From contig ML679966.1 of NCBI GenBank assembly GCA_007922225.1, forward strand, positions 52,601,583-52,665,582: a DNA stretch of 64,000 nucleotides, read 5' to 3'. Every line of letters begins with the position of its first letter. The first letter of the stretch is position 1. Under the pieces are notes generated by a model. The model searched no databases. It had not been told where the DNA came from and worked only from the letters and a program-made list of their open reading frames with translations. This DNA comes from Emydura subglobosa (taxonomy: Eukaryota > Chordata > Testudines > Chelidae). Made by a program: the position numbers and the translations under genes. Positions 1-13,499 of the stretch are shown here, piece after piece.

Positions 1-1850
1 TTCACTGTAAGACTCAGATTAATAAAATGGATAATGTTGATAGAATGTTGTTCCCTATTCTCCACTTCTTAATAGAAATTACTGAAAACCAAGTTGTACC
101 AAATGGTTCTAGTGCTGGAGATATTTGATTTTAAAGTAAAAGCAACCATAGTTCAGAATATGAAAAGTCTGGTGTATAGAATGCCATTTTTTCTTTTAAA
201 AATATTGGAAGTTAGCTAAAGAACTACTCATTAAAAAAGTCACATCTTTCAATATTTTTCACCAAGTGGTGAAAAATAACTATGTGTCATTTAATAGTTA
301 TAATTGCAACTAAGTTGATTTGGAAAGCCAGAAGTCAAAACCTGCTAGTCTAGTGTTTCTCAGACTGGTGGTCCAGACCCAAAAGGAGGTTGCACAAGTG
401 GTTACGATGACATCATTGGCACTAACTCTTCAATTCCTGTCCACACCATCAGGATCAAATAATTCTGAAGGAGCGCATAAGGAAGACTTGAAGAATGGAT
501 CAATATAGGAACACTACTAACATCCCTGGGGCTATTCATTCATGTAAGACAAACAGAATTTGGCTTGAACTCAAAAGAGACCTATGATTAAAGTCATACA
601 TTTTATTCAAAAGTTAGAGTTATATGAATCAAAGCTATTCATCCATAATCTTTTCCATGAACACTTTTTTAAAGCCAAATACAGGATAATGTACCCCAAA
701 TGTACATAATAAATTATATGACACTGAAGATGTTTCTGTGATACTATAAATCATTAGAACAAAAGTTTCCGTGTGGTTTACTCAAGACTCATTAAAATGA
801 ATGAGGATCTGCGATCAGCTGAAATAAAACATTATATTTATCCCACCAATGAAGAATAATCTGACAGAAAAGATTGTTTAAAATCCACAAGCAGATTTCA
901 AGGCTTTTGCTTTCAAACAGACCCAGTCAAATGAATGAACTAAATACTTCAATTCATACCATTTTCACAACAGGCTCTCTGTAGCAATTTATTTTTATGT
1001 TTTAAATATTTTGACAGTTTTTAGTTCAGAATAATTTTCTCAATTTCTATGATAATGGAGTTGTAATGAAATACTTTATCTACTTGAGTCACCTCATCTT
1101 GCCTAACTAGCTGTTGATAAATAGCAACAAGATTATGGACTGAAAAAATTGAAATAGCTAACAGATACATTTCAATACAGACCCAATTCTGCACTCTGTT
1201 TGGAATCCAAAACACTCATTAATATCAGGCCAAGGATTAGACCCTAAAAGAACTTTCTATTTTGCCGTCACTAGTAATAAATTGAAGGTTTGTTCAGACG
1301 AACCATCAGTCATATTAAGAAGTAGGCTGATATTGTAACAATTTAACAGCATAGGGCCAGATTCACTCCATAAACCCAAACTCTACGTTTCTCCCCAACC
1401 TGTGATTGAAAGTTATCCAGGGAGCCCAGGGCCAAGTAATGCAGTAAAAGTTGGCAGGAATGCCCAGGAGGGGATGAATCACAGTTTTTCTGGGAAGCCT
1501 CTACTAGTCAGGGTCTTCTGGAACCCCAGCCTGAATTTTAAAGTTGCTTTCTCCCTGAGGTTGAATTGTACAGCACCACCATCTGCCCTACCTAGGGGAA
1601 ATTCCACTGTGTCACAGCTGTGAAAGTGAATATGGCTTATAAATTCTTCATGGGCACTGCCAACATACTCACCAGTAATTGGTCAAATCTTCAGAACATG
1701 TCACTATACTGTACTAATTGAGGTGCACGTGTACACACACACAAATACACACACATTTTAAAACATATACAATTTTTTAGTTTAGTAGTTTTAATAAATA
1801 TATTTGTGTGTTTTCCAAATTTTAACTTGTGAGAGAGCAGAGAAACTGCC
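1..1850. other. AT-rich non-coding DNA, no gene seen
   Basis: Only short chance-like open frames are present, with no recognisable domain or plausible exon. A short imperfect CA-rich run lies near 1733-1755. No repeat family was recognised with confidence. Confidence 0.6.
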
Positions 1851-2350
1851 ACTCAGCACAGTGGGGGTAAAAGAAAAACTTTGGGTTCAGCTATCCTTGA
1901 GGGGGAAAAAAGAAGGGAGCCTGGCTCACATGGGGGCTGGCTGGTGAGGAGACAGGAGCTCTCTGGCTGCTGCCTGGCCAAAGGGATGGATCAGCAACCA
2001 GCCAGCCGATCCAACCACTTGTGACAAGTAATGGCTTCCCTGCCAAGAAGAGCCTGCAAATAAGCCCCAACTGTGGTGCAACTGGACTAGTGGGTCCATG
2101 CCCAAACTAAAAGAAAATTGTAGGAAGTAGTCCAGAGAAGTGGGTTTTGACCCACCTGCTGGGAGGGACACCCATCTCCTCAGTTTAGGGGTTGACCTAC
2201 AAAGGGCCCTGCGCTGGCACCTGATGTAGAGGGAGGGGGGTCGCGTCCCCCGACCACTTCTTTGGCCTTACAGACTAAAAAGACTGGTAATCTAGCCACT
2301 AGGCAGTCTCGCCACAGAAGACTATCACATAGCTATGTAGGTTAGTGTGT
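1851..2350. other. GC-elevated block, unclassified, possibly an old retroelement remnant
   Basis: Base composition shifts from AT-rich flanks to a GC-richer block. It contains a near-palindromic GGGGGG-TCGCG-TCCCCC stretch around 2235-2251. The style (purine-rich leader-like text, CCTGGC/GGGAGC words) resembles the LTR and leader blocks seen elsewhere in the window. No LTR ends, coding motif or target duplication could be identified, so the family is unknown. Confidence 0.3.
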
Positions 2351-3439
2351 GTATGAAATATCTACCTAGAGGATTAATTTGTGTGATTAAAGAAAATGGA
2401 CTGCCACAACAGGGGGGAGTGCACACAGGCATTGTTCCAGTGGTAACTCCTGAAGGCATAACACCTCCAGCCTGTGACTACATGTGGAGTAAGGTACTAC
2501 TGAGTGTGAATAAGGAAGCAGAATCTAGCCCCATGAGTTCAAGGGTTGCTCAGGTATTCAGACCCTTTACAGGATAAGGTTCTCCTACTTGTGTACCTGC
2601 TCAGCGTATATTCCACACATGGAAAAGTACATTCAAGTAATGGAGATTTACAAATCTGAAATACTAGATGTTAATGGCTGAGTCTTGCCAGGTCAGGAAG
2701 CCGGGGCAATGGAAGGGCTGACAGCACATCTGAAATGTGATCCATCCTGCAAGCCCTAATATCATGAAGCCTTAGCTGAAGCGGTAGCTGGTCACCCAAG
2801 TCTGGCATTTTGAGCTGTGGGTTGTAATCCTTTCCTGTTGCTGCATGGAATACTGATTGAGGTGGTTGGAGGCTTCTAATGTCTTCTCTTCCCATAGCTC
2901 ATCTCTGTAACATAGGGCAAGTTTTTGCTTTGTATGCTATGGCAATAGTGATTTATTAAAATTTAATGTATGGCTTGTGGTACTAAGGAATCTTAACAAC
3001 TTAGGTGGGGATAAGTTTATGCATATAACAATTGTATGTCTGAACATGTCACATCTATAACACAACAGCCTTTTCCAGCTTTGAACGATTGTTAAAAGTA
3101 ACATCAAACCTAGATCTGAAGTGAAAATTAGTTTTTTGCTTTCAAAGTAGTACTGAGTAAGTCTGTGCTGATTGACATCACAAAGCCAGCATGTGTTTTG
3201 GCAAGATTGGCAATCTATGGGGTATTTTCCAAACAAGTAAAACTTCAAATTGTTGGTCACATCTTTGAAATATTTGATATCAACACACTAGATACTTATA
3301 TCTCCTGTATCTCCATTACCATAGTAACTGATGACATATATTATGCCTTTTTTTGCAAAATATTAATTACAATGTGGCATTGTTCAGTCACTAAATTATA
3401 GTACATTGAATATTATCTATGCTGCTTGAAAATATTTCA
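2351..3439. other. Non-coding, nothing recognised
   Basis: Open frames here are short and overlap on both strands without recognisable motifs. No repeat family was recognised. Confidence 0.5.
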
Positions 3440-3557
3440 GGTGGGATTTTCAAAACCATTCCACACTGACCTATGTCTGTGCTATTCAAGTCACTGTCTT
3501 TGACTTGAATGAGAGCAGACATGGGCCAATGTGGAATGATTTTTTAAAATTCCATCC
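3440..3557. repeat. Fold-back (MITE-like) element, about 118 bp
   Basis: The two halves are near-perfect inverted copies. The left arm begins GGTGGGATTTTCAAAACCAT. The reverse complement of the right end begins GGATGGAATTTTAAAAAATC and goes on to the same CATTCCACA and ATTCAAGTCA blocks. The arms meet near 3495-3505, so the whole unit can form one long hairpin. This is the layout of a short non-autonomous DNA transposon. No target duplication was defined. Confidence 0.65.
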
Positions 3558-4387
3558 TTATTTTCAGAAAGTAAAAGGTAGAAAAAATGTTATAATAATG
3601 AAATACAAATAACGATATCTAAGTATGTGGCTGCATATATTGGATAATGCATGTTTGGTATAAATATACTGGATATAAATTAGCAGCGTTAAAAATTGCA
3701 ACGTGTTGTATATATTTGAATTTAAAGGACCCAAACCCAGGTCACCTGTCAGTGAAGATTTTCATTTACCCCTTACTTACAGGAGTAAGGTGAGCAGGAT
3801 TTGGTCCTAAATAACTTAGATAAACTCTTGCTGGAGAATTTGTTTACATCTCACTCCACAATCACTGAAATAACAATCAAGTAAAAATGCTGAAAGGGTA
3901 ATAATGAAAGTAGCTAAATTAAGTTGCTGATATTATGCTCATAAATCATTTAACTAATTTAGTGCTTAGTAAAAAAAATGACATTAATACAAACATTACA
4001 TTCACTGTTCATATCCAATGATGTTCACAACTGTTGTTAAAAGTGGGTAGATAAATGAAATGGCACCCTCTTCCCCGCAGAAGCAAGGAATTTGATTACA
4101 AATCCTGTACAGTATATATAGGATTTTGACAAGAAGAAATTAATTTCTTTTTTTTTTTTTCAACTTGACCAAATTCCTGTTGATGAAAATTTTAGATTCT
4201 GTCATTTGCAGACTGGAAAAAAGATTCATGTGCAAAACTAGATTGGTGAATCTTGTCTGTCTTTTCTGTGTTTAGTCTACACTTTTACTCTAATGAAGAA
4301 AACCAGTTCTATTAACACAAAAAACCCAAAAGAACACATGAACATCTAAGGATTAAAATATTCCTAACTTTTATGATAAAGATTTAT
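3558..4387. other. Non-coding, AT-rich
   Basis: No gene or clear repeat was seen. A poly-T run lies near 4147-4160. Confidence 0.5.
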
Positions 4388-4576
4388 GGGGTATGTCTAC
4401 ACGGTGATAAAAGACCTGAGGCATGCCCATGGATGGCGTGGGTCAGCTGACTTGGATTCCGGCTGCATGACTATAAAATTGCAGTGTAGACCTCTGTGAC
4501 ATGCCACCTTCATGGGTCAGCTGACCCAGGCTCTGAGACTCAGTGTGATGGTTTTTTAATCAGTCTAGACATACCC
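4388..4576. mobile_element. MITE with GGGTATGTCTA terminal inverted repeats (189 bp)
   Basis: The left end reads GGGTATGTCTACAC, and the reverse complement of the right end reads GGGTATGTCTAGAC. The interior carries GGGTCAGCTGAC words and a GCAGTGTAGAC block. The triplet ATG flanks both ends and may be a 3-bp target duplication. Related copies with the same GCAGTGTAGACATA-type end occur near 22421, 51365 and 55572. A 3-bp duplication would fit a PIF/Harbinger-like origin, but that assignment is inference. Confidence 0.6.
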
Positions 4577-7125
4577 ATGATGGTCTTTAATAGAACTCCA
4601 TAGGTTTAATCCCTAAGGATATTTAATCAGGTTCTATATAAATAATTCAAAAATACATATAGAATTTATAGAGAATGATATCCCTTTGTATAGGTTTTAT
4701 GAACCACACTATACACTTCTATTGCTGGGATATATTCCTCTATCAAATTCCATAAAGTCTGAGACACACTAAGGAGTGAGAAGATGTACACTGTCTAGTG
4801 ATACTGGGCCAACATATTATGCTTTAAATTAAATAATACCTGCAGAGTGGTTAGACTGTAGTAAAAGTTCCCTTTACAACACCTACATAACAGATGTAGC
4901 CAGCACTTCCTTTCAAATAAATCTGCTGGTTTGGAAAGGAAGTTTGTTGGACCATAGATTATTCGATAAACAGTACAGAAAGCAGCCAGAAGATCAAGGA
5001 TGAAGAACCAGTTCTGAGGTCTTCCTACAGCGAAATTATTGCTGATCCCTGCTAAGAAAAGAACTCCTTCTCATCTCTTAGCAGCTAGCACTCACCCACC
5101 ATACCTACACTAAAGAGGCCATAATTTGGCTTCCATTTCTTATAAGTACCGCTGCTATCAAGAAAGACAATAACCATTAGGGGGAAGGACGGGACACAGA
5201 AGAGCTGGAATCTTGCCCAGAAACTGAAGCGTAACTAATAGTAAAACTTTCTGTTCCTAGAAAAAGTTTGGTTAACTCTATTATTATACATATAAATATA
5301 AAATTTCCACAACATCTATTTCCTGGTTCCAGAAAAAGTGCTAAAATACTGACAGTTTTTCTGGCTTATCCAGGAGGATGTAGTGAAATCTCACCAAAAA
5401 GCATATTCTCAGGAGAGATCTATATCAGTTTTGCCAGCTCAAGAGGTTCAGATATTTTTAAGAGTCGAGGAAGCAACAGAGTTTTGGGGTATTTTATCTG
5501 AAACAAACCCAAAATGTTGAGCTCTGCTCATTACTAGTAATAACTCAGTTTGATAAGATACTATTCCAGTCTAATAACCAAGCAGCACGACTGTTACTTT
5601 TTCACCAATACTTAAAAAAATCCTCAAAAATATATTTATAACCAATATTTCCTGCTGAGAAATTGAGCAGCAAGTGGTCTGTTGCTGCTTGTCACTAATG
5701 TGTAAGTCTTGTGTTGTCACAACTAGGCTGGGCCTATTGTGCAAGTAATAGCGATAGTGGAAAAAACAGCAGTTTTCACAAAAAGATTACAGGATATGAA
5801 ATTTCACTTGAAATCTTCCATGCTTTTTCCAAAAATAGAATTTTTCATTTCAATTTTACTTGAAGCTAAACAAAAAATACTGATTATTTGTATTTTTCCC
5901 CCATTAGCCTCTCCTTTACCACTTCATTCTTTTTACCATTAGAACAGAGGGATGAAATGGGTGGGGAGAAAACAAAACTGAAACAAAAATCATTTTAGCT
6001 TCAAATCAGAGAGTTTTTAAAATTTTGATGAAAAATTGAAGATTTTCAACAATACAAAAAATTCATGCAATTTGAAAAGTCACATCTTGGCACAAAACTT
6101 GGTTGAAATTTTTTCATCCATGTCTAGGAAATAATCACATGTAAAGAAATGGACAACCTTCGTTTTTAGAAATAATGCAAACTATTCATTATTTTTGTAA
6201 CTGTTTGCATAGGATACATTAAAAAGCTCAGCAGGTGCAGACACCCACTTTTACAGGGTACAATCGATTAGCAGTAAGCTTGAAAGGATTCCAGCCAGTG
6301 ACATGCAAATGAGCAGACCAATGGTCCTATCTGACCTTTGTAGACATCAATGTGAGTTAGAACAGGTCACACAGCTGGCTTTGTTTTAAGAATTCTTGCA
6401 TTCAATACGGTCACAAGAAGCATCTTTTCAGTTGGTGTCAGGTTTAACTTACTGGACACAGGATTTCTGAAGCAAAGTGACATGGCGGTGATGAATGCTG
6501 CATAAAGCCTAGCTGGGTGGATGTATGTTAATATTCATCTCCAATTCATAGCTACTTTAAAGCAGTACTTACATTTGAAATATGGAACAAGCCTGCTATT
6601 GTGACCACTGAGTTTTTCTGTTTGTATGCTGGAATTATGGAATGACATTTTAGGCTTCATAACCTGAACGTAGCATGGGTTTTACTTCACTTTCAGCAGG
6701 GAATACCATGTATAGAAGGAGGCTGGTTATGTAAGCCCAAAGCCTGATTCTGTTATATTGATTCTATGAGAAATACCCTTATTTTTTTAGTACGCGACAA
6801 ACCACCATAGCAGTTTCTGTGAGGCTTTGCGTTTTGGGTACGTAGGATGATCTGTTCACTATCAATAAGTTTGTTTGAAACCACCATCTGTTTGTCCAAA
6901 ACGAACATCTGGTTATTGATTATCCTGTTTATAAAGTTACTAAAGATCATTCTGTGAAACTGTTGCTATTGTTGAAGTACACATGTTTTAAGATAACTCC
7001 TTAAAGTAACATCAGCAAATGTTCTGAAACAGAAAGATTCAATATTAAATGAGAATGTTTTGTAATAATAGTGAATATCTTAGATAAAAAAAAAAGTTAT
7101 TGTTTCTGAAAGACACTTGTGTTTT
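4577..7125. other. Non-coding, AT-rich, nothing recognised
   Basis: No coding motif, RNA gene or clear repeat boundary was seen. Purine and pyrimidine runs and several short open frames occur, none convincing. Confidence 0.5.
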
Positions 7126-7129
7126 CCAG

Positions 7130-7700
7130 TTACAAGTGTTAAGTAAACGTTAAGAGATTAGGGTGTGAATAGATGAATGAGTGATATGTGCATGTGAGAC
7201 CAGGGAGTGATGGAGAAAGGCGCCAACCTTGGATGTTTAAGGGAGTTATGATAACTTTTATGACCCATATAGCCGAAGACTGCCCACCCTGAATGACCCT
7301 GGGATCCACCTCAAAGGACGAAAACATGATGGACTGTGATAGATAACAATGGTCATGCTTGCAAAATATGGGTGATTAATAATCACACCAGGACGCAGAT
7401 GCAGCATGACAAAGCAAAACCCATAGAGTGACATAAGAGCTTACCCCTATAAAAAGGGGACAGAAAGATGAGGACTTTGGGTTTGGTTCTACAATCATCC
7501 TCCAGGAGCATAGGTGCGCACTGAAAGACCTCTGCTCCTTCCCTTGTGCTTAGCCACCTGGCCAGTGGACTAATACAAGCAACTGAGGCTGGTAATTATA
7601 CTCCATCTTTGTAGAACTTTAATAATTAAAATCTCTCTATTTTAAGACCAATTTTTGGGAGGGTGAGAAGTATAGATTGCAATACATCTCGCTCTTACAA
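7130..7700 (+). mobile_element. Putative solo LTR of an endogenous retroelement (boundaries uncertain)
   Basis: The block has LTR-like architecture on the plus strand. A TATA-type box (CCTATAAAAAGGGGACAG) lies around 7447-7464. About 160 bases downstream are an AATAATTAAA-like polyadenylation region (near 7619-7629) and a pyrimidine-rich end. No internal gag or pol sequence is adjacent, which fits a solo LTR. I could not find matching TG...CA ends with a target duplication, so the extent is approximate. A chance combination of signals is possible. Confidence 0.4.
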
Positions 7701-9259
7701 ACATACATTCTTCAGAGCCATGACTTCCAAGGCTCTGTTTTACTCCTGAATGGCATATAATCAGTGTTACTTGTATGGTCTTGGCTTAGTACCTGGGTCA
7801 CATCAAGTACATTATATCCCTCAGGCAGCTGAAATTTAAAAGCTCCATAAATGTGTCATGATGACAAAAATCTCATAAAGTTGATATAAATTCAATATGA
7901 ATGACCACTATTCTAGATTTTCCCTCAGGTATTGGTAAAATTACTTTTTTTTAAATTATTAACTGCTTCCTGGGTAACCGTACAGCAGTGACAGACTTGA
8001 ATTACAGTACCGAAAGTTCCAATTTATGTTAAGAAAGCATTTTAAATAAACTGAAGTCCACAATCAGAATGCTTGTTGGATGTACCCTCCTCAGCCCTGT
8101 TTATTCTGTTCAGTAATAGAGGTGCAAATAACTATTTAGAGTTAGAAGATCCCTGTGTGTATTTTTCTTCTGCAGTATGATTCCTACTATAAAAGGAAGG
8201 ATGTTCAATAATGGGAAATAAACACAGCTTGTTAATAATCCTTTTATGTATTATTTTAATAACTTTTAAATATTTAATATTCAAACCAAAATTAAAATTG
8301 CAGCCAGGCAGCCATGGGTTTTCAGGCAGGAATACTGCATGCATAACATTAATGTCAGCACTGACTTTGTGTAGAAATGCTTAATAATTATCTTATGCAA
8401 TAATATAGGTTCAAGAGAGATAAACAGCAAAGGTCAACATACCAAAGCTGACTCATTTTTGTGTTCCAGAGCTTAGATATTCATAAAATAAGAAGTCAAA
8501 GGATAATGTGAGGTCCCTGTGGTATTTTAAAAGTCAACTAATTGTGTTACTGTTTAAAATAATTATTAACATTTCTCTTCAAACTTTGTGGTTTCTTGTG
8601 TGCATGGAAAATGCTTAACTGACAGACACACAAAGTTACATTCATACGTTTCCACAGATGGTGTTATCAAGGATTTTATGAATTATTGGTAAAAGGGAAA
8701 TTAGATTGAAATGACTATAAAAAATTGAGGTTGTCCAAGCAACAGAGTAAGACAATATGCTAACTAAATTGTAACCTTACACTGAAATAGTTTCTGCAAT
8801 GCACATTAGTTCATAGACAGGCAATAATGTGACAAAATATTACCTACACTTTCTTGTTTTCTATTAATTTTCTTCTCTTCCTAGTTCTAGTGTATGTAAC
8901 TGCAGCTTTTGCCTTATGGTATGTCCCATTTCCCTAATGTATAAAGAACTAGAATCTTCTGCTGCTTTGATTCTCTGAACATTAATTCTCCAGAATCAAG
9001 ACAATGAAACAACATTATTGTTGGTTAGTACAGGCTGCTCAGGTGTCAGACTGTGCCCTTACTGGTACTTAAACCTAATGAACAAGAAACTATATTAGTG
9101 TGTGTCTTGCAGAATAAGTCTTACATTCACCTTTTTTCCATTCTGTATTTGACATGTCAGAAAATACTAGTGTTAAGATACAAAAAAAAATTTTTTTTTA
9201 AATTGCTTGTAAGCAAAAATCCTTCCTATCCTGTTCTGAGGAGACTCTATTCACACAGT
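7701..9259. other. Non-coding, nothing recognised
   Basis: AT-rich sequence without a recognisable gene or repeat family. Confidence 0.5.
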
Positions 9260-9327
9260 GTGAAATCTTGGCCCCACTGTTGTCAGTGGCTAAACTCCCA
9301 TTGACTTCAATGGGACCAGGATTTCAC
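9260..9327. repeat. Short fold-back element around a TTGACTTCAATGGG core
   Basis: The left end GTGAAATCTTGGCCCCA pairs with the right end TGGGACCAGGATTTCAC, with the phrase CCCATTGACTTCAATGGG inside. It is a short MITE-like palindrome. Similar 'cattgacttcaatgg' wording recurs in degraded form elsewhere in the window (near 10028, 17390 and 37510). Confidence 0.55.
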
Positions 9328-9484
9328 CTACTGTATAGTCCAAATTTACCCCTTTTGGGGTTTGGTTTAATTAGTAACTCAGGTAACCTAAACTTAAGTT
9401 TTCTTACTAAGCTTGACTATTCCTAGAGTTTCTCTACACCCCCAGTCCACAATCCATATAGCCAAAGAGCCACTTAATTCTCCC

Positions 9485-9910
9485 AGGGTGCAGGTGTGAC
9501 ACACTGCACCCCATCTATACCCTTATAGTGTAATTATGTATTGTTTAATGCAAAGTATGTCATGTAAGATGTTTTTGGAATGCTCATGGCATACTGAACA
9601 TTATTGTTATAGTAATATGTTTGTTGCAATATCATGTGTAGTGTTATGAGGCTTCGCTATGTTCCCAAATTCTCAAATGTGTCTCTCATGGCTTGAGACA
9701 GATCTAGGCAAAACTCTACAGAGCTGAGGAGCAATTTACACCTCATTAGGACTTGTATAGAACAACCCAGCCCAGCATTCCAGGAACAAATGACTGGCCC
9801 AGATGTCAACAAATGAATCCTCAAAGGACCACAATGACTCAAGACATGGAGGGAACCATACATGGCTATCAGTGGGATTTTTGCTTTTATAAGCGTTGAG
9901 GGAGTGGGTC
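9485..9910. repeat. Possible unclassified dispersed repeat
   Basis: This block begins with a GTGACACACTGCACCCCA phrase followed by GTAATTATGTATTGTTTAATGC. I associate this wording with a dispersed turtle repeat from memory. No termini, promoter or coding motif were found. Treat it as a candidate only. Confidence 0.25.
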
Positions 9911-12900
9911 CAATAATATAAATCTTAGCAAAGTTACATAAATACAGTAAACAACAAAAACAAACAAATGTATTTCAACTGCAATAAAAGCTCAATCTAG
10001 CACCCAGAGAATTCATTGGGACCTTCCATTGACTTCAACAGCCATTCATTCTACTTTGCCCTTCACTGGTTATATAGCTCAGAAGGGATCTGGTTCATGA
10101 TATTGACATCTGTGGTCCTTTTGCCTGGGTAAGGACTGAGAACTATGTCATGTCACTAATTGCTAAGCAGAACTCCCCATTGAAATCATTAATGAAATTT
10201 GCCAACAAATCAAAGGCATGACGTAACACTGAATGAGAATTTCAGGCTTGACCCCCTTTCCCCTACCTCACCCCCCCCTTCTTTTTTTAAACAGAAAATG
10301 TTCCCATTTTATTGTACATGTTAAATATAAAGCCAGATTAAAAAATACAATAAAACTGTTGTATTTCTTTTTTATGTAATTAATTCTATCCACCACATTG
10401 AGCAGCTGTGCCATCTTCCATAGCCACAATCCAGATAAACTTCCAGTATTCAAAACTGTTTTCCATCTGCAGCAAGTTCTTCCATTTTTTTCTTTTTCTT
10501 TTCTTTTCTTTCTTTTTTTTTTTTTTGCCAGGGGTGGGGGCCAGGGCCTCCAGCTTCTAAATTCCTTTCCACAATATGCAATATCTAGCAAATTTGCAGG
10601 GTGTTCCCTCTCTAATGACAAGAGAATTCTGAAGTGTCTGTCAAATAAAATGCTCCAAAATACATTTCATTGGGGTTTTTCAAGTGTTCAATACATGCTA
10701 AAGAGAGATGACAAAAAAGGGGCTATTACAAGGTGAGTGGCAGACAGTTGAGGAATTTGGATGCCTCCAAATGTGAAGGAGCTCAGCATCAGAATGGTGA
10801 CATGAATATATTGGTTTACCTGGTGCTATGAGAAAACTATATCAAGAGATTTGTGTGGGTCTGACCTGAGTTACCAAGAAGAAAAAAGGAGGGAAAAATT
10901 AGATACACTAAATTATTTGGAAACCTTCAAACAATCAAGAACAAATCAACATACTTTCATATTCTGATGCCTTTAATTCGCTGGAAATCGCTTTGCAATG
11001 TTTTGAAAGACAAGAAGAAAGTGGTGCAGTGTGACATACTGAAATGTATGCATTGTACTTAATGTCATTTTAAGATGTTCAATTTTATTAACTTTTTGAT
11101 TTAACTCCTCACTCCTCTATTAATTAGTAAAATAGGAGTTCTACTGTAAATATGTCCACCAACTGCATCCTACTAATATACTTTATTTTCTCTTAATTCC
11201 TCTCCAAATAAAATAGGTATATTTTAACCAGAACTAGATGAGGGACGCAACATGATTTTCATCAGTATTCATTCATTTTTCAATAAATTTGTTCAGCTCT
11301 GTTTTTTTAATGAATATTCTAGCAAGTGATATTTCGCAGAAATGTTTTTGAAAAGCAATGAATTTTCAGTGAAATAGTGAAGAATATTCATAGAAAATAA
11401 TGAATTTATCAAAAGAATTTTCATGGGAATATTGGTTCATTCAAATCAAGAAACATACCATTCTAACACTGCTAACTGAGTGCTGTAGCAGGCCCAATGA
11501 ATTCACATAAATATGGATTCTGTGGCCCCTCCCACTGGCTCCCTTCTGTGTAGAGCTAGCATGCAGATACTCTCTGCAGCATATGCTGGGTGCAGTGTGA
11601 GAGTTGGATTCAGAAAATTAGGCAAAACATTTTAGGGGATGATTTTCCTCTTCCCATTGCTTTTACACCAGTGTAGCTCCAATGACTTCAGCAGAGCTCC
11701 TCCTGATTTCTACTGTAGTGAGATTATAATACTTATTTTCTACCTACTTCACCATATGTTATATGGGAAAGGAAAACAACACATTCTTATACCAATTTTT
11801 TTTAGACCCAAAGATTCAGGAAGAAAAATCCTCTAATTGGCAGTTAAAATTTTACATTATAGTTTAGAGTAGGGCCAACACAATATTTATGGATTACAGA
11901 ACTTTTATTTTAAATCATAAAATCATAGCTCTCCACCAATAGAATTAGATAAGAATTCAGTTTTGTTCTAGTTTAGTTTTTTTCCCCTTTTTTTCCTTTA
12001 ATATATGGTCATGATTTGATTTAATTATCCCAGGAACACCTGGATTATTTAACAATCTGTCTGAAATAAAATATAGGATCTATTGTCTACAGCTCATAAT
12101 CCATGGGGGGAAATGAAGACACTTTCCACGTCACTGAACAGCAATCAGACACAGCCATAGCTCCACCATTGCTTTCCCCATTACAAATACTGGGATAACT
12201 GCTACAATTAGATCTTTGCAGTTAATTTATGATTTGTCGTAAGAGCAAAACATCACTAAATAGCACATATATGGAAAAGATCTCTGTGCTAGCCTGTTAT
12301 GTTCAGTCACTGAAGTATTGCTACTGGAGCTATAGTATCAGAGGGCAGAGTTTCAATTTTTCCTCTTGGATGAGGAGACTATTTTAAAAATAGCCAATTT
12401 GTTTTTGCAGTACAATCTGACTGTAAATACTAATACACAAGTGCTGGGTAGTTACCTCAAAACTTTTCATTGACTACCAACCTTAATCAAAAGAGGAATT
12501 TCCTTCAGCTATGGTCTCATCTGCTTTGCAAGAGTTTTCTATGAATTTCCTAATGGCTGGCCTAATTATCTTTTATGTTGGTCTAAATCAGGAGTAACTC
12601 CTTTGAAATCAAACCCTGGTGTAAAATTGCTGTGAACTGACAGTTAGACCAAAAGAATTTACCACTCTAGAAGGAAAGTTTGCAGACACTCTCAATTTTA
12701 AGCATATATTTATTTGCAGAAAAAGCTCATTTTGAACTCATGAGAATTCACACTGTAAAAGTGATTCCAAAGCCATGCCTTCACTAAGGGAATGCACAAA
12801 AAATTCCTAGTGGTAGAACCTGTGGGAGCTCCAATGCAGGTAAGACTAGTGTGAATCATGTTTTCCACTAACTAACCACAGTACATTAGTATTCAGCTAT

Positions 12901-13311
12901 GATAAACAATATCTTTTCTTTTTTGTAATTAACTAGATAATTGCATAACCCCAGAGAGACCCTTAAACTCTCACTATATACTTCCTTGACTTTCTATTTA
13001 ACCTGTAACTTCTACCCTACAGAGCCCCTCCCAGACACAAAAAAACCCAACAAAACCCCCAAAACTGAAAACACGAGGCTCAGAAAACGAATTGTTAAGC
13101 CAATATTTAATTGTCTGAACTCAAACTAATTAATAGATCTGCTTGACACTTCTCAGAAAATTCTAGCTTTAATGAGAGATTGTGTGCAGAAAAACTGGGA
13201 CACATGCACTGTATTTTTCAAAGTTAAAGAGATGGATTATATTTTTGCAGTTAAAGTGGAAGTTCAAAGTTTAACTGTAGCATCACTTTTGCTCTACCAT
13301 ATTAATCTGTC
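9911..13311. other. Non-coding, AT-rich; long pyrimidine tract
   Basis: No gene was recognised. A T/C-only tract of about 45 bases lies around 10483-10526 and creates an artefactual lysine-rich open frame on the minus strand. The rest is unique-looking AT-rich DNA. Confidence 0.5.
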
Positions 13312-13337
13312 TATCCATCCATCCATCCATCCATCCA
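13312..13337. repeat. (ATCC)n microsatellite
   Basis: Six consecutive ATCC-type units follow 'attaatctgtct'. Confidence 0.9.
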
Positions 13338-13499
13338 ACCAACTACTTGATTTTTCAATGATTGCAGTGAATTGATCACAAATTTATACAGAAAGAAATT
13401 TGGTGTTCTATATACACAACTCTGTATTCCATAGACTGCACACAAGCTTCCATTTTGTTTCCAGGTGAAAGCCAAGGTATTGATTGTGGACTCTAAAGC

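Noticed and set aside
7130..7700. Exact target duplication for the putative LTR
   Set aside because: Several TG and CA pairs were tried; none had matching 4-6 base flanks, so no boundary is claimed.
10268..10621. 117-codon minus-strand frame with a lysine-rich stretch
   Set aside because: The lysine run comes from the T/C tract at 10483-10526; the rest has no recognisable motif.
13312..13337. Possible CRISPR-like or satellite array
   Set aside because: It is a simple ATCC microsatellite with no spacers.
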